Positions 24,366 through 32,482 of a DNA stretch of 64,000 nucleotides are shown here, piece after piece (position 1 is the first letter of the stretch; every line of letters starts with the position of its first letter). The translations under genes were made by a program, and so were the position numbers. The stretch is taken from the NCBI RefSeq assembly GCF_017163935.1, contig NZ_JABVZR010000002.1, forward strand, positions 1 through 64,000. The letters run 5' to 3'. Source of the DNA: Novosphingobium terrae (GTDB taxonomy: Bacteria > Pseudomonadota > Alphaproteobacteria > Sphingomonadales > Sphingomonadaceae). The notes below the pieces were generated by a model. That model searched no databases. It saw nothing but the letters and a program-made list of their open reading frames with translations, and was not told the DNA's origin.

Positions 24366-25730
24366 ATGAGGCAGGAGGACGCCCTGCCCCATCGCGCGGA
24401 ACTGCTGGCGCTGTCGCTGCCCAGCTTTGTGTTTTCCGGCTATGAGCTGGCGCGCAAAAGCTATCTGCCGGTGCTGCTGGCCGGAGCTGCCGGGCTCGAT
24501 CTGGTGCAGACCGGCCTGATCCTCACCATCGTTCACGGCTGGAGCATTCTGGTCGAGGTTCTCTTCGGCATGATCTGCGATATGGCCCCCGATCCGCGCT
24601 GGCGCCGCAGCTTCTGGGTGGCGACGGGCACGGTGCTGCAATTGCTTGGCGGCGCGGTGCTGTGGCTGGCACCGCCGCATGGACGGTCGGTTTTTCTCTG
24701 GCTGCTGGGGCTGCTGCCTTTGGCCAGCGGCTGGGTGCTGTCCAATCTGGCCCATGGCGCCTGGGCGCTGGAGCAGGCCAGCGGCGTGCTGGCGCGCGGG
24801 CGGATCTTTGGGGCGCGGGCTCAGGCGGGCATGGCCGGGTCGATCCTCTTCGCCATGGTGCTGCTGTGGAGCAAGCACACAGGCATCGGTTTGGCAGGCG
24901 GGGGACTGGACGATTTCTATGTGATCCTGCTGCTGACGCTGATCGGCGCGCCGCTGGTGCATGGCTGGTTGATCTGGCGCGTGAAAGAGCGCGGCGGTGG
25001 CCAGACCTCACCCCGGCTCGATTGGGCGGGCGTGGTGAAGCCTTTTCAGGTCTGCATCGCCTCCCCGGCGGATCGGAGGCTGGCCAGCCTGTTCCTGCTG
25101 GTGGGCGTGCATATGGCGGTGATCGGCGGCAGCTTTCTGTTTATCGCCCGGCATCGCCTTGCCCTGCCCGATTGGGGAACGCCGGGCATTCTGGCGCAAT
25201 CGCTGGCCGCGATGGTGGGCACCGGCATCGCGCCGGGGCTGCTGAAGCGTATGCCGCCTTTGCGCATGCTTGGCGTGGTCTTTGCGCTCAATCTGGTGCT
25301 GGCACTGGCGCTGCCCTTGCTGCCTGTCGGGCAGGCGGCGCCGCTGCTGGCGTGGTCGGCGGGGACGGGCGCCACCATGGCCGTCGATTTCATGCTGCTG
25401 CGCGTGGTGCTGGGCCAAAGGCTGGATCGTGATCGGCAGCGCAACGGCGATGCGCCTGCCGCCGCCTTTTACGCGGGCTTTCACTTGCCGCTCAACATCG
25501 GGGTGATGCTGGGCACCGCGCTGCTGTTTCGAGGCATGGCGTGGACAGGCCTCAACGATCACGGCTTTGCCCTGACATGGCTGACCTGTGGTCTTGCCGC
25601 CCTGTGTCTGGTTTCGGCCCTGGGATGCGTGATCGCCCTGCGTCAGGCGCTGCGGGCGGAGGAGGGCTCTCACAGCGCCTCAGGTGAACTGAACATTCGT
25701 ATTTCAAGAAACGAAAAAAGCTTCATATGA
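24366..25730 (+). CDS. MFS transporter (GPH/MFS_2-like)
   Basis: This 454-residue inner-membrane protein has about 12 helices. The loop after the second helix (GMICDMAPDPRWRRSFWVATG) resembles the GPH sugar:cation symporter or MFS_2 branch. It begins 15 bases after the double-TetR stop, so both are in one operon. The last codons of the gene contain one copy of a 16-base sequence repeated just downstream, before the TonB receptor. It may import the product released by the downstream phospholipase-like enzyme, or export it. Confidence 0.8.
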   Translation: MRQEDALPHRAELLALSLPSFVFSGYELARKSYLPVLLAGAAGLDLVQTGLILTIVHGWSILVEVLFGMICDMAPDPRWRRSFWVATGTVLQLLGGAVLWLAPPHGRSVFLWLLGLLPLASGWVLSNLAHGAWALEQASGVLARGRIFGARAQAGMAGSILFAMVLLWSKHTGIGLAGGGLDDFYVILLLTLIGAPLVHGWLIWRVKERGGGQTSPRLDWAGVVKPFQVCIASPADRRLASLFLLVGVHMAVIGGSFLFIARHRLALPDWGTPGILAQSLAAMVGTGIAPGLLKRMPPLRMLGVVFALNLVLALALPLLPVGQAAPLLAWSAGTGATMAVDFMLLRVVLGQRLDRDRQRNGDAPAAAFYAGFHLPLNIGVMLGTALLFRGMAWTGLNDHGFALTWLTCGLAALCLVSALGCVIALRQALRAEEGSHSASGELNIRISRNEKSFI

Positions 25731-25743
25731 ACTGAACATTCGT
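25685..25743 (+). promoter_or_regulatory. Two perfect 16-base direct repeats before the TonB receptor operon
   Basis: TGAACTGAACATTCGT occurs at 25685-25700 (inside the 3' end of the MFS gene) and again at 25728-25743, 43 bases apart (about four helical turns) and on the same strand. The pair sits 61 bases and more before the receptor ATG, a typical place for operator or activator sites. The double-TetR protein is the obvious candidate ligand. Confidence 0.6.
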
Positions 25744-25803
25744 CTCTGAATTGTCATCTCCCGCGCATAATCGGGCCCCGACGCAACTTGGGGTATCCGA
25801 ATC

Positions 25804-28206
25804 ATGACCAGTCTTCGCCGTCGCGGTGTTCTCACACCTGCCTTGCTGCTTGCCGCCACGGCCCTGAGCGCTGTGCCGATGATCGCTCATGCGGACGATG
25901 CCGCCCCCGCGGCCCCGCAGGCCGATGGGCAGCCCGCGCTCGACCAGATCGTGGTCACCGCCGAGCGTCGTCAGGAAAAGATGCAGAATGTGCCGATCTC
26001 CATCCTCTCGCTGAGCGGGGAGGCGCTGCAGAACAGCGGCTATCAGTCGCTGACCGATCTGCAATACACCACGCCCGGCCTCACCTATGACCCGACGCAG
26101 GGCGCCGCCTTCCAGATCCGCGGCGTGGGCTCGACCTCCTTCGACTTTTCCAACGCCAAATCGGTGAACGTGGTGGTCGACGATGTGGTGATGGACGCCC
26201 AGCGCGATCTGGGCATCACCGGCCTGACGGACATCGAGCGCGTCGATGTGTTGATGGGCCCTCAGGGCACGCTGTTCGGCAAGAACTCCACCTCGGGCGT
26301 GATCGCCATCACCACGGTGAAGCCCAAGCTGAACGAGTTCTCGGGCAAGGTCTATGCCAGCTATGGTGAGCGCAATGACCGCACCATCAACGGCACCGTC
26401 AACATCCCGCTGGGCCACACCGCCGCGCTGCGCCTGAGCGCCTTCGATGTCGGGCAGGATGGCAAGGGGCGCTATGTCACGCTCAACCGCAATCTGGGTC
26501 GCGTCGATGAATTCGGTGTGCGCGGCCGCCTGCTGTGGCAGCCGGTCGACGATCTGGAAGTGATCCTCGCGGGCGAATACACCCATCACTACGACACCTC
26601 GGTGCGCACCGCCGTGGGCGGCCCCGCCGGCACCAGCTTTGCGCCGACCGCCGCCGTCACCGCCGCCGAAATCGCCCATGGCGTGACTCCGGGGCCGCAG
26701 AATGTCGACACCGCCGATGGTTTCCTCGGCTCCATCAACACCACCAACAAGGGCGGATCGCTGCATGTCGCCTACAAGCTGGGCAATCACACGCTGACCT
26801 CGATCACCGCCTATCGCGAGACGAAGTATGGCAACGACACCCCCGCCGACCTGCTGCCCAACGATGTCTATTCCTATCTGGCCTACAACTCGGGGCGCCT
26901 GAAGACCGACAAGTTCAGCGAGGAAATCCATCTTGCCTCGCCCACCGGCGGCTTTGTGGAATATCTGGTCGGCGCCTTCTACAACCGCCTGCATGCCGAT
27001 CAGACGCAGGCCCAGTGGGGCCCGTTGGGCACCAGCCCGCTGATCGTCAATGGCTCGGTGATCTCGACGCTTTATGCCAACACCGGCGCCAATGATCCGG
27101 TGACCGGCCAGTTGCTGGGCAATACGGTGGAGTTCAACGCCCATAATGAAACGGTGGCGGGTTTCGGCCAACTCAAGTTCAACCCCACGCCGCGTTTCAG
27201 CCTGACGCTGGGCGGGCGCTACAACTATGACCGCAACGATCAGCGGATCAGCTATTTCAACATCGATCCGGTCTCGATCTTCGGCCAATCGGTGAATTTC
27301 ATCGCCACTGGCACCGCGCCCACCGCCGATTATCGCTATGGCGTGAAGAGCAGCAGCCGCTTCACCTATCGCGTCGCGCCGACCTATCAGCTCAGCAAGG
27401 ATGTGATGCTTTATGCGACCTATTCCACCGGCTACAAGCCGGGCGGCATCGCCTTCGTGGGCAACAAATACGATCCCTATAACCCTGAATCGGTGAAGAG
27501 CTGGGAGATCGGCGAAAAGGGCGAGTTCTTCAACCATCGCCTGCGCGTCAACGTCGACCTCTTCTCCTCCTCCTACACCAATTTCCAGGCGACGATCCTG
27601 ACGCCGGTCTCAACGGGCGTGGGCGCCTCCATCCTCGCTTCGGCCATCGGCAATGCGCCGGGGCTGCGCAGCCGGGGCGTGGAAGCCCAGATCGCTGTGA
27701 AGCCCACGCGCAATCTCTCGCTGACAGGCGCGGTGACCTACACCGATGCCAAATTCACCAATTACGTGGCCAGCAGCACCGCGAATTACACCGGCACCCG
27801 CCTGACCAACGCCCCGCAATGGATGGCCACCGTGGGCGCCGACTACAAGGCGCCGCTGACGCATAAGATCGATCTGAAGGCGCATCTGGAATACAGCTAT
27901 CGCTCGGACATTCAGACGGTGACCGGTGCCATGCTGGGCAACATCACGGCGCCCGCGGTCAAGAACGCCGATGGCACCAGCACGCCCAATGCCAGCTACT
28001 CCTATGTGCCGGGCTATGGTCTGGTGAATGGCCGCATCACGCTGGCCAAGTCTGACGACGGCATCGAGGTCGGCGTCTATGCCCGCAATCTGCTCAACCA
28101 GTATTTCTCGACCGGCTGGCAGATCTACGGCTCGCTGGGGCTGCTGCATTACACCTCGCCCGATGCCTATCGCACTGTTGGCGTCTTTGCGCAGATGAAG
28201 TTCTAA
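25804..28206 (+). CDS. TonB-dependent outer-membrane receptor (phospholipase context)
   Basis: This 800-residue receptor has a signal peptide ending in MIAHA, the TonB-box-like DQIVVTAERR, a plug (about 60-170, with VERVDVLMGPQGTLF-type IERVDVLMGPQGTLFGKNS) and a barrel ending in QMKF. Only a weak GGGG ribosome site precedes the ATG. It is the first gene of a tight operon with a PI-PLC-like protein (26-base gap) and a Tat-exported protein. Its ligand may therefore be a phosphorylated polyol or lipid head group, though this is inference. Confidence 0.9.
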   Translation: MTSLRRRGVLTPALLLAATALSAVPMIAHADDAAPAAPQADGQPALDQIVVTAERRQEKMQNVPISILSLSGEALQNSGYQSLTDLQYTTPGLTYDPTQGAAFQIRGVGSTSFDFSNAKSVNVVVDDVVMDAQRDLGITGLTDIERVDVLMGPQGTLFGKNSTSGVIAITTVKPKLNEFSGKVYASYGERNDRTINGTVNIPLGHTAALRLSAFDVGQDGKGRYVTLNRNLGRVDEFGVRGRLLWQPVDDLEVILAGEYTHHYDTSVRTAVGGPAGTSFAPTAAVTAAEIAHGVTPGPQNVDTADGFLGSINTTNKGGSLHVAYKLGNHTLTSITAYRETKYGNDTPADLLPNDVYSYLAYNSGRLKTDKFSEEIHLASPTGGFVEYLVGAFYNRLHADQTQAQWGPLGTSPLIVNGSVISTLYANTGANDPVTGQLLGNTVEFNAHNETVAGFGQLKFNPTPRFSLTLGGRYNYDRNDQRISYFNIDPVSIFGQSVNFIATGTAPTADYRYGVKSSSRFTYRVAPTYQLSKDVMLYATYSTGYKPGGIAFVGNKYDPYNPESVKSWEIGEKGEFFNHRLRVNVDLFSSSYTNFQATILTPVSTGVGASILASAIGNAPGLRSRGVEAQIAVKPTRNLSLTGAVTYTDAKFTNYVASSTANYTGTRLTNAPQWMATVGADYKAPLTHKIDLKAHLEYSYRSDIQTVTGAMLGNITAPAVKNADGTSTPNASYSYVPGYGLVNGRITLAKSDDGIEVGVYARNLLNQYFSTGWQIYGSLGLLHYTSPDAYRTVGVFAQMKF

Positions 28207-28232
28207 GAACCGTCCCGGGAGAGGATATTGTC

Positions 28233-29432
28233 ATGAAGACCAAAGCTCTTCGCGCCGGGGCCGCGCTGGTTCTGGGCATGGTGGCGGCCGCCGCCCATGC
28301 CCAGAACAGCGACGATCTGAAGATCAACCAGATCCAGATCGTCGGCACCCATAACTCCTACTCGCAGGGCGTCGATCCGCAGATCATGGCGATGGCCGAT
28401 GCCATCATCGGCCCGCGCCTGTCGCAGATGACGGCCAAGATGCCGCCCGAGGCCCGCGCGCAATATAAGGAATACCACCCCAACGAAGTGAGCATGCCCG
28501 AGGCGCTGAACTATCGCTATGGCACGCTGGCCAGTCAGCTGGACGCCGGGATGCGCAGCCTTGAGCTGGATCTCAACCGCGATCCCGAAGGCGGACGCTT
28601 CCTGCACCCCGCCGCCTATGAGGCCGCGAAAGCCAAGGGTATCCCCGAAAGCCAGCTGCTGCCCCATGACAAGACCGGGCTCGACAAGCCCGGCTTCAAG
28701 GTGATGCATATCGTCGATTTCGATGTGCGCTCCAGCTGCAATCTCTTCACCGATTGTCTGGCCGAATTGCGCCGCTGGTCGGACGCCCATCCGAACCACG
28801 AGCCGATCTTTATCCTGCTGGAGGCCAAGAGCGATCCCATCCGGATCTTCCCGGGATCGAAGCCGCCCCTGCCCTTCACCCCGCAATCCTTCGATGAGCT
28901 GGACGCCGATCTGTTCCGCGTGATTGGTCGCGACAGGATCGTCACGCCCGATCAGGTGCGCGGGCACTATCCCACGCTGGAGGCCGGGGTGAAGGCGGGC
29001 AACTGGCCGACACTGAAGGACGCGCGCGGCAAGTTCATCTTCCTGCTGCTGACGGCTTTGGACACCAAAGGTCTCTCCGGCTATGTCGGCGGCCATCCCA
29101 ATCTGGAAGGCCGCGCGGCCTTTCTCGAATCCAGACCCGGCCAAAGCTATGGCGCTTTCCTGCTGATGGACAATGCCACCTTGCGGGCCAAAGAAATCCC
29201 CGAACTGGTGAAACAAGGCTATCTGGTGCGCGCCCGCGCCGATATCGAAACCTGGGAAGCCAAGGCCAATGATCTGACCCGCGCCCAACAGGCCTTTGCC
29301 AGCGGCGCCCAGATCGTCTCGACCGATTTCTACAAGAAGGGCAATGCCTATGGCACGGATTATGTGGTGACGCTGCCTGGCGGCGGCGTGATGCGCTGCA
29401 ATCCGGTCAATGCCGCGCAGGCCTGCCGCTAA
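28233..29432 (+). CDS. Secreted PI-PLC-like protein (Ca2+-dependent phosphoinositide phospholipase C family)
   Basis: This 399-residue exported protein has a signal peptide (LVLGMVAAAAHAQ). Family motifs are VGTHNSYSQG with the first catalytic histidine, SLELDLNRDP, FKVMHIVDFDV with a second histidine, and a C-terminal VSTDFYKKG. The family cleaves phosphatidylinositol-type lipids or glycerophosphodiesters. GAGAGG precedes the ATG. It sits in an operon with a TonB receptor and a Tat-exported protein. Scavenging inositol phosphate or head groups from plant or other lipids is plausible, but the true substrate is unknown. Confidence 0.85.
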   Translation: MKTKALRAGAALVLGMVAAAAHAQNSDDLKINQIQIVGTHNSYSQGVDPQIMAMADAIIGPRLSQMTAKMPPEARAQYKEYHPNEVSMPEALNYRYGTLASQLDAGMRSLELDLNRDPEGGRFLHPAAYEAAKAKGIPESQLLPHDKTGLDKPGFKVMHIVDFDVRSSCNLFTDCLAELRRWSDAHPNHEPIFILLEAKSDPIRIFPGSKPPLPFTPQSFDELDADLFRVIGRDRIVTPDQVRGHYPTLEAGVKAGNWPTLKDARGKFIFLLLTALDTKGLSGYVGGHPNLEGRAAFLESRPGQSYGAFLLMDNATLRAKEIPELVKQGYLVRARADIETWEAKANDLTRAQQAFASGAQIVSTDFYKKGNAYGTDYVVTLPGGGVMRCNPVNAAQACR

Positions 29433-29433
29433 G

Positions 29434-30198
29434 ATGACCACACGCCGCACACTCCTCAAGGGCGCAACCGCCGCCGTGCTGGGCGCCGCAACGGCCAGCA
29501 CGGAGGCACTCGCGGCGCCTCTGGCCGAACCCTCGCTTGAGCTGCTGATGGTCAGGGAGCTTTCTCGCGCCCTGGGCAGCGAAAGCGTGGCCCAGAAGCT
29601 GGCACCCCTGCTGTTCGACGCCACCATGCTCTGGTCCTACCCCCAGATGCAGGCGCAGGAGGCGAACGCGCTGATCGCCTACAGCTTCGGCAACCGCCTG
29701 ACCACCGCCGCCGACAAGCCTCCCCGCGCGCCCGATGCGACCGAACCCGGCCCCATCAACGCAAAGCTGGCAGAGGCCGTGTTCAAAATCCGCGCGATCC
29801 GCAAGATGCCCGTTTACGCGCAATGGGAGATCGCGGCGATCCTGCAGGACACCTATCGGATGGATCAGGTCATCCCGATCTATCCGGAGCGCGATGCGGA
29901 TGGGAAGCTGGTCTATCTCAGCACCGAAGGCGTGGCCAAGGCCGTCCTGCGCGAAGCGGGCGGCGCCGGGGCGCTGGGGCATGTCGCGATTGTCGGCCAT
30001 CGGGACCATGTGAAACGCTGCATTCTGACGTCAAAGTCGGTCGGTCTTGCGGCGGCGGCCATCAGCGGCATCCCGCTGCCGGTCGAGTATGACACGCTGT
30101 CCGGCCAGCCCTGGACGCGCGACCGGGCGACCTATCTGCTGGGCGACATCATGGCCCAATTGATGATGGAGCGATCAGCCTTGCTGGCCCAACTGTAG
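29434..30198 (+). CDS. Tat-exported protein of unknown function
   Basis: I do not recognise this 254-residue protein. It begins with a clear twin-arginine signal (TTRRTLLKGATAAVLGAA) and starts one base after the PI-PLC stop, so it is translationally linked. The mature part contains KMPVYAQWEIAAILQD, a central ALGHVAIVGHRDHVKRC and a C-terminal RDRATYLLGDIMAQL. The His/Arg/Asp-rich GHRDHVKRC could be a catalytic or ligand-binding site, faintly recalling ElyC/SanA/YdcF proteins, but I would not assign it. Periplasmic processing of the phospholipase product is the contextual guess. Confidence 0.7.
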   Translation: MTTRRTLLKGATAAVLGAATASTEALAAPLAEPSLELLMVRELSRALGSESVAQKLAPLLFDATMLWSYPQMQAQEANALIAYSFGNRLTTAADKPPRAPDATEPGPINAKLAEAVFKIRAIRKMPVYAQWEIAAILQDTYRMDQVIPIYPERDADGKLVYLSTEGVAKAVLREAGGAGALGHVAIVGHRDHVKRCILTSKSVGLAAAAISGIPLPVEYDTLSGQPWTRDRATYLLGDIMAQLMMERSALLAQL

Positions 30199-30210
30199 CG
30201 AGACAAGGCC

Positions 30211-30609
30211 TCAGTCATTACGCCGCGCAGGCTCGATCAGATCCCAGCGATTGCCGTAAAGATCCTCGAACACGGCGACGATGCCATAGGGCTCATGCCT
30301 TGGCGGCTCGATAAAGCGGACACCCTGCGCGGCAAAGGCGCGATGATCCCGGGCGAAATCATCGGTCTCCAGAAACAGGAACACCCTGCCGCCGCTTTGA
30401 TCGCCGATCGCCTGTTGCTGGCGATCCCCCACACCGCGCGCCAGCAAAAGCCCGCTGCCACCTCCGCCCGGCGCTACCACGACCCAGCGCTTCCCTTCCG
30501 CCAGCACGGTGTCTTCGCGCAATTCGAAACCCAGCTTGCCGACATAAAAGGCAATCGCCTCATCATAATCGGCCACAAGGAGCGCGGTCAGGCTCAGGCG
30601 CCGGGTCAT
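30211..30609 (-). CDS. VOC (glyoxalase/bleomycin-resistance) family protein
   Basis: This 132-residue single VOC module has LTALLVADYDEAIAFYVGKL at the start and VAVFEDLYGNRWDLIEP at the end, the usual edges of the fold with a metal-ligand glutamate. ATG 30609 has AGGGAG upstream. It lies 19 bases after the Lrp-type gene on the same strand and is probably co-transcribed. No substrate can be given; such proteins include glyoxalases, dioxygenases and drug-binding proteins. Confidence 0.85.
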   Translation of the reverse strand: MTRRLSLTALLVADYDEAIAFYVGKLGFELREDTVLAEGKRWVVVAPGGGGSGLLLARGVGDRQQQAIGDQSGGRVFLFLETDDFARDHRAFAAQGVRFIEPPRHEPYGIVAVFEDLYGNRWDLIEPARRND

Positions 30610-30628
30610 CGGGGGCTCCCTGTCGCCA

Positions 30629-31117
30629 TCAGGGCACCTGCATAAGCGCGCCAAATTTGACGCGATCCAGCGCGATCAGGCTGCGATAGCTGGCCACCGC
30701 CTCGTTCTGCGCGAAGAGGCGGCGGGTGATCGCCTCATAAGCCACCATGTCGGCGGCGAGGATCACCACCACAAAGCTGATCCCGCCGGTGACATAATAG
30801 CATTGCTGCACCTCCGGCGCGGCGCGAAACAGCGCCTTGGCGGCATCCACCGTGCTGGCACGCTCATCGGTGAGATGCACCTCCACGATGGAGGTGATCG
30901 CCATGCCCACAGCCGAGGCCTCCACCACCGCGACATTCTGCGCGATGACGCCCGCGCTCTCCATGGCGGCGATGCGGCGCTGCACGGCGGCGGCGGACAG
31001 GTTGACCGCTTCGGCAATGCTGCGCTGAGGCGTCTTGTTGTCCTGCTGGAGGATGCGCAGAATCGCCCGGTCAAACGGGTCGAGCGTGGGGCGGCGGGAG
31101 GACGCTTTGCGGACCAT
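30629..31117 (-). CDS. Lrp/AsnC-family transcriptional regulator
   Basis: This 162-residue protein has an N-terminal winged helix (LDPFDRAILRILQQDN, then RSIAEAVNLSAAAVQRRI) and a C-terminal RAM/AsnC domain (about 85-155). I used ATG 31117 because the longer start at 31147 would run through the palindrome TTTGGC-T-GCCAAA. It is divergent from an EamA exporter 99 bases away, the usual layout for an amino-acid-responsive regulator controlling an amino-acid exporter. Confidence 0.88.
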   Translation of the reverse strand: MVRKASSRRPTLDPFDRAILRILQQDNKTPQRSIAEAVNLSAAAVQRRIAAMESAGVIAQNVAVVEASAVGMAITSIVEVHLTDERASTVDAAKALFRAAPEVQQCYYVTGGISFVVVILAADMVAYEAITRRLFAQNEAVASYRSLIALDRVKFGALMQVP

Positions 31118-31135
31118 AAGTGAGTAATTGTTGCA

Positions 31136-31148
31136 TTTGGCTGCCAAA
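31136..31148. promoter_or_regulatory. Palindromic candidate operator, Lrp gene/EamA gene
   Basis: TTTGGC-T-GCCAAA is a perfect 13-base palindrome 18 bases upstream of the Lrp-type start, in the divergent promoter region. Confidence 0.45.
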
Positions 31149-31216
31149 GCAAGCGCGCATGGCTCGCCCCGATGATGATATGTTGCCTTATCGACAGCAG
31201 AAAGTGAGATTCACCC

Positions 31217-32206
31217 GTGACCGCCTCTCTCGCCACCCCCTCCGGCGACAACCGAACAATGCTTGGCATCGCCTGCGGCATGGGCGCCGGGGCGCTGTGG
31301 GGGCTGGTCTTTCTCGCCCCTGCGCTGTTGCGGGAGGTCGCGCCGCTGCAACAGGCCATCGGGCGCTATCTTGCTTACGGCCTTATTTCGGCGGTGCTGC
31401 TGGCCCCGCGCTGGCGCGCGCTGAAGCCATCGCTGATGCGGCGTGACTGGCTGTCGCTCCTGTGGCTCTCGCTGGCGGGCAACACGCTCTACTATGTGCT
31501 GCTGTCGACGGCGGTGCAGAAGGCGGGCATCGCCACAACCTCGCTCATCATCGGCTTTCTGCCCGTGGCGGTCACCATCATCGGCAGCCGCGATCGTCAC
31601 GCGGTGCCGCTGGGCCGGCTGTTGCCTTCGATCCTGCTCTGTGTGGCCGGGGTGATCTGCATCGGCTGGCAGGCGCTGGCGCCCTCCACGCCGGGGGACA
31701 GCGGGCAACGCGGTTTGGGCTTTCTCTGCGCCATCGGGGCCTTGATCTCCTGGACGGCCTATGCGGTGGGCAATGCCCGCTGCCTCGCGAGGAACGGCCA
31801 TATCTCGGCCCATGACTGGAACCTGCTGACGGGCGTTGTCACCGGCACGCAGGCCCTGCTGTTGATCCCGCTGAGCGCGCTGGTGGAGCCGCTGCGGCAT
31901 ACGCCCGCCGTCTGGGTCCAGCTTGCCATCGTGTCCTGCACAGTGGCGGTGCTTGCCTCGCTTGTCGGCAATGCCTTGTGGAACCGGATGAGCCGCCTGC
32001 TGCCGCTGACGATGGTGGGGCAGATGATCCTGTTCGAAACGCTGTTCGCGCTGCTCTACGGCCTGATCTGGGAACATCGCCTGCCTCTCCCGCTGGAGGT
32101 CGCGGCCTTTGCGCTGGTGATGACCAGCGTACTGACCTGCATTGCCGCGCATCGCCGCCATGCCGCCGGTGCATCCCCCGCAGAGATAATCGAACCCGCC
32201 CTGTGA
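31217..32206 (+). CDS. EamA/DMT-superfamily transporter
   Basis: This 329-residue membrane protein has ten hydrophobic segments in two EamA repeats (LWGLVFLAPALL in the first, ISWTAYAVGNAR in the second). The start is taken as GTG 31217 with GTGAGA upstream; ATG 31259 is possible. It faces an Lrp-type regulator, so export of an amino acid or related metabolite is likely. Confidence 0.8.
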   Translation: MTASLATPSGDNRTMLGIACGMGAGALWGLVFLAPALLREVAPLQQAIGRYLAYGLISAVLLAPRWRALKPSLMRRDWLSLLWLSLAGNTLYYVLLSTAVQKAGIATTSLIIGFLPVAVTIIGSRDRHAVPLGRLLPSILLCVAGVICIGWQALAPSTPGDSGQRGLGFLCAIGALISWTAYAVGNARCLARNGHISAHDWNLLTGVVTGTQALLLIPLSALVEPLRHTPAVWVQLAIVSCTVAVLASLVGNALWNRMSRLLPLTMVGQMILFETLFALLYGLIWEHRLPLPLEVAAFALVMTSVLTCIAAHRRHAAGASPAEIIEPAL

Positions 32207-32262
32207 GCTGAACCGGCAGGCGGCCCATTGAAACCATGCCGCCGCGATGGTAGAGCCGCCTG

Positions 32263-32403
32263 ATGATCACCAGCATGCCTTCCCGGAACCATCTGCCCCG
32301 TGCAATCGCGGGCCTGGTTGGCATGCCGCCTCCCGTTGCACCGCCCGAGAATGTCAAAGAGATGTTCGGTCGCAAGTCGGCTCCGCCGCCGCTGAACATC
32401 TGA
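32263..32403 (+). CDS. Possible small protein of 46 residues
   Basis: In the 276-base gap between two EamA genes an ATG-to-TGA frame encodes 46 residues ending in KEMFGRKSAPPPLNI, rich in proline and basic residues. There is no convincing ribosome site and no recognised family. It may be a chance frame in GC-rich DNA or a gene remnant. The rest of the gap holds a GCAAGCG-rich stretch (32437-32457) but no other feature. Confidence 0.2.
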   Translation: MITSMPSRNHLPRAIAGLVGMPPPVAPPENVKEMFGRKSAPPPLNI

Positions 32404-32482
32404 GGCTGGCTGACAAAGCTGGCTGACGTCTGCCTGCAAGCGGGATGCTTGCAAGCGCCAGGACTCTCGTTTCAGGTGATTT

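Noticed and set aside
25723..27537. A 604-codon minus-strand frame opposite the second TonB receptor
   Set aside because: Same reason: low-complexity shadow frame over a clear receptor gene.
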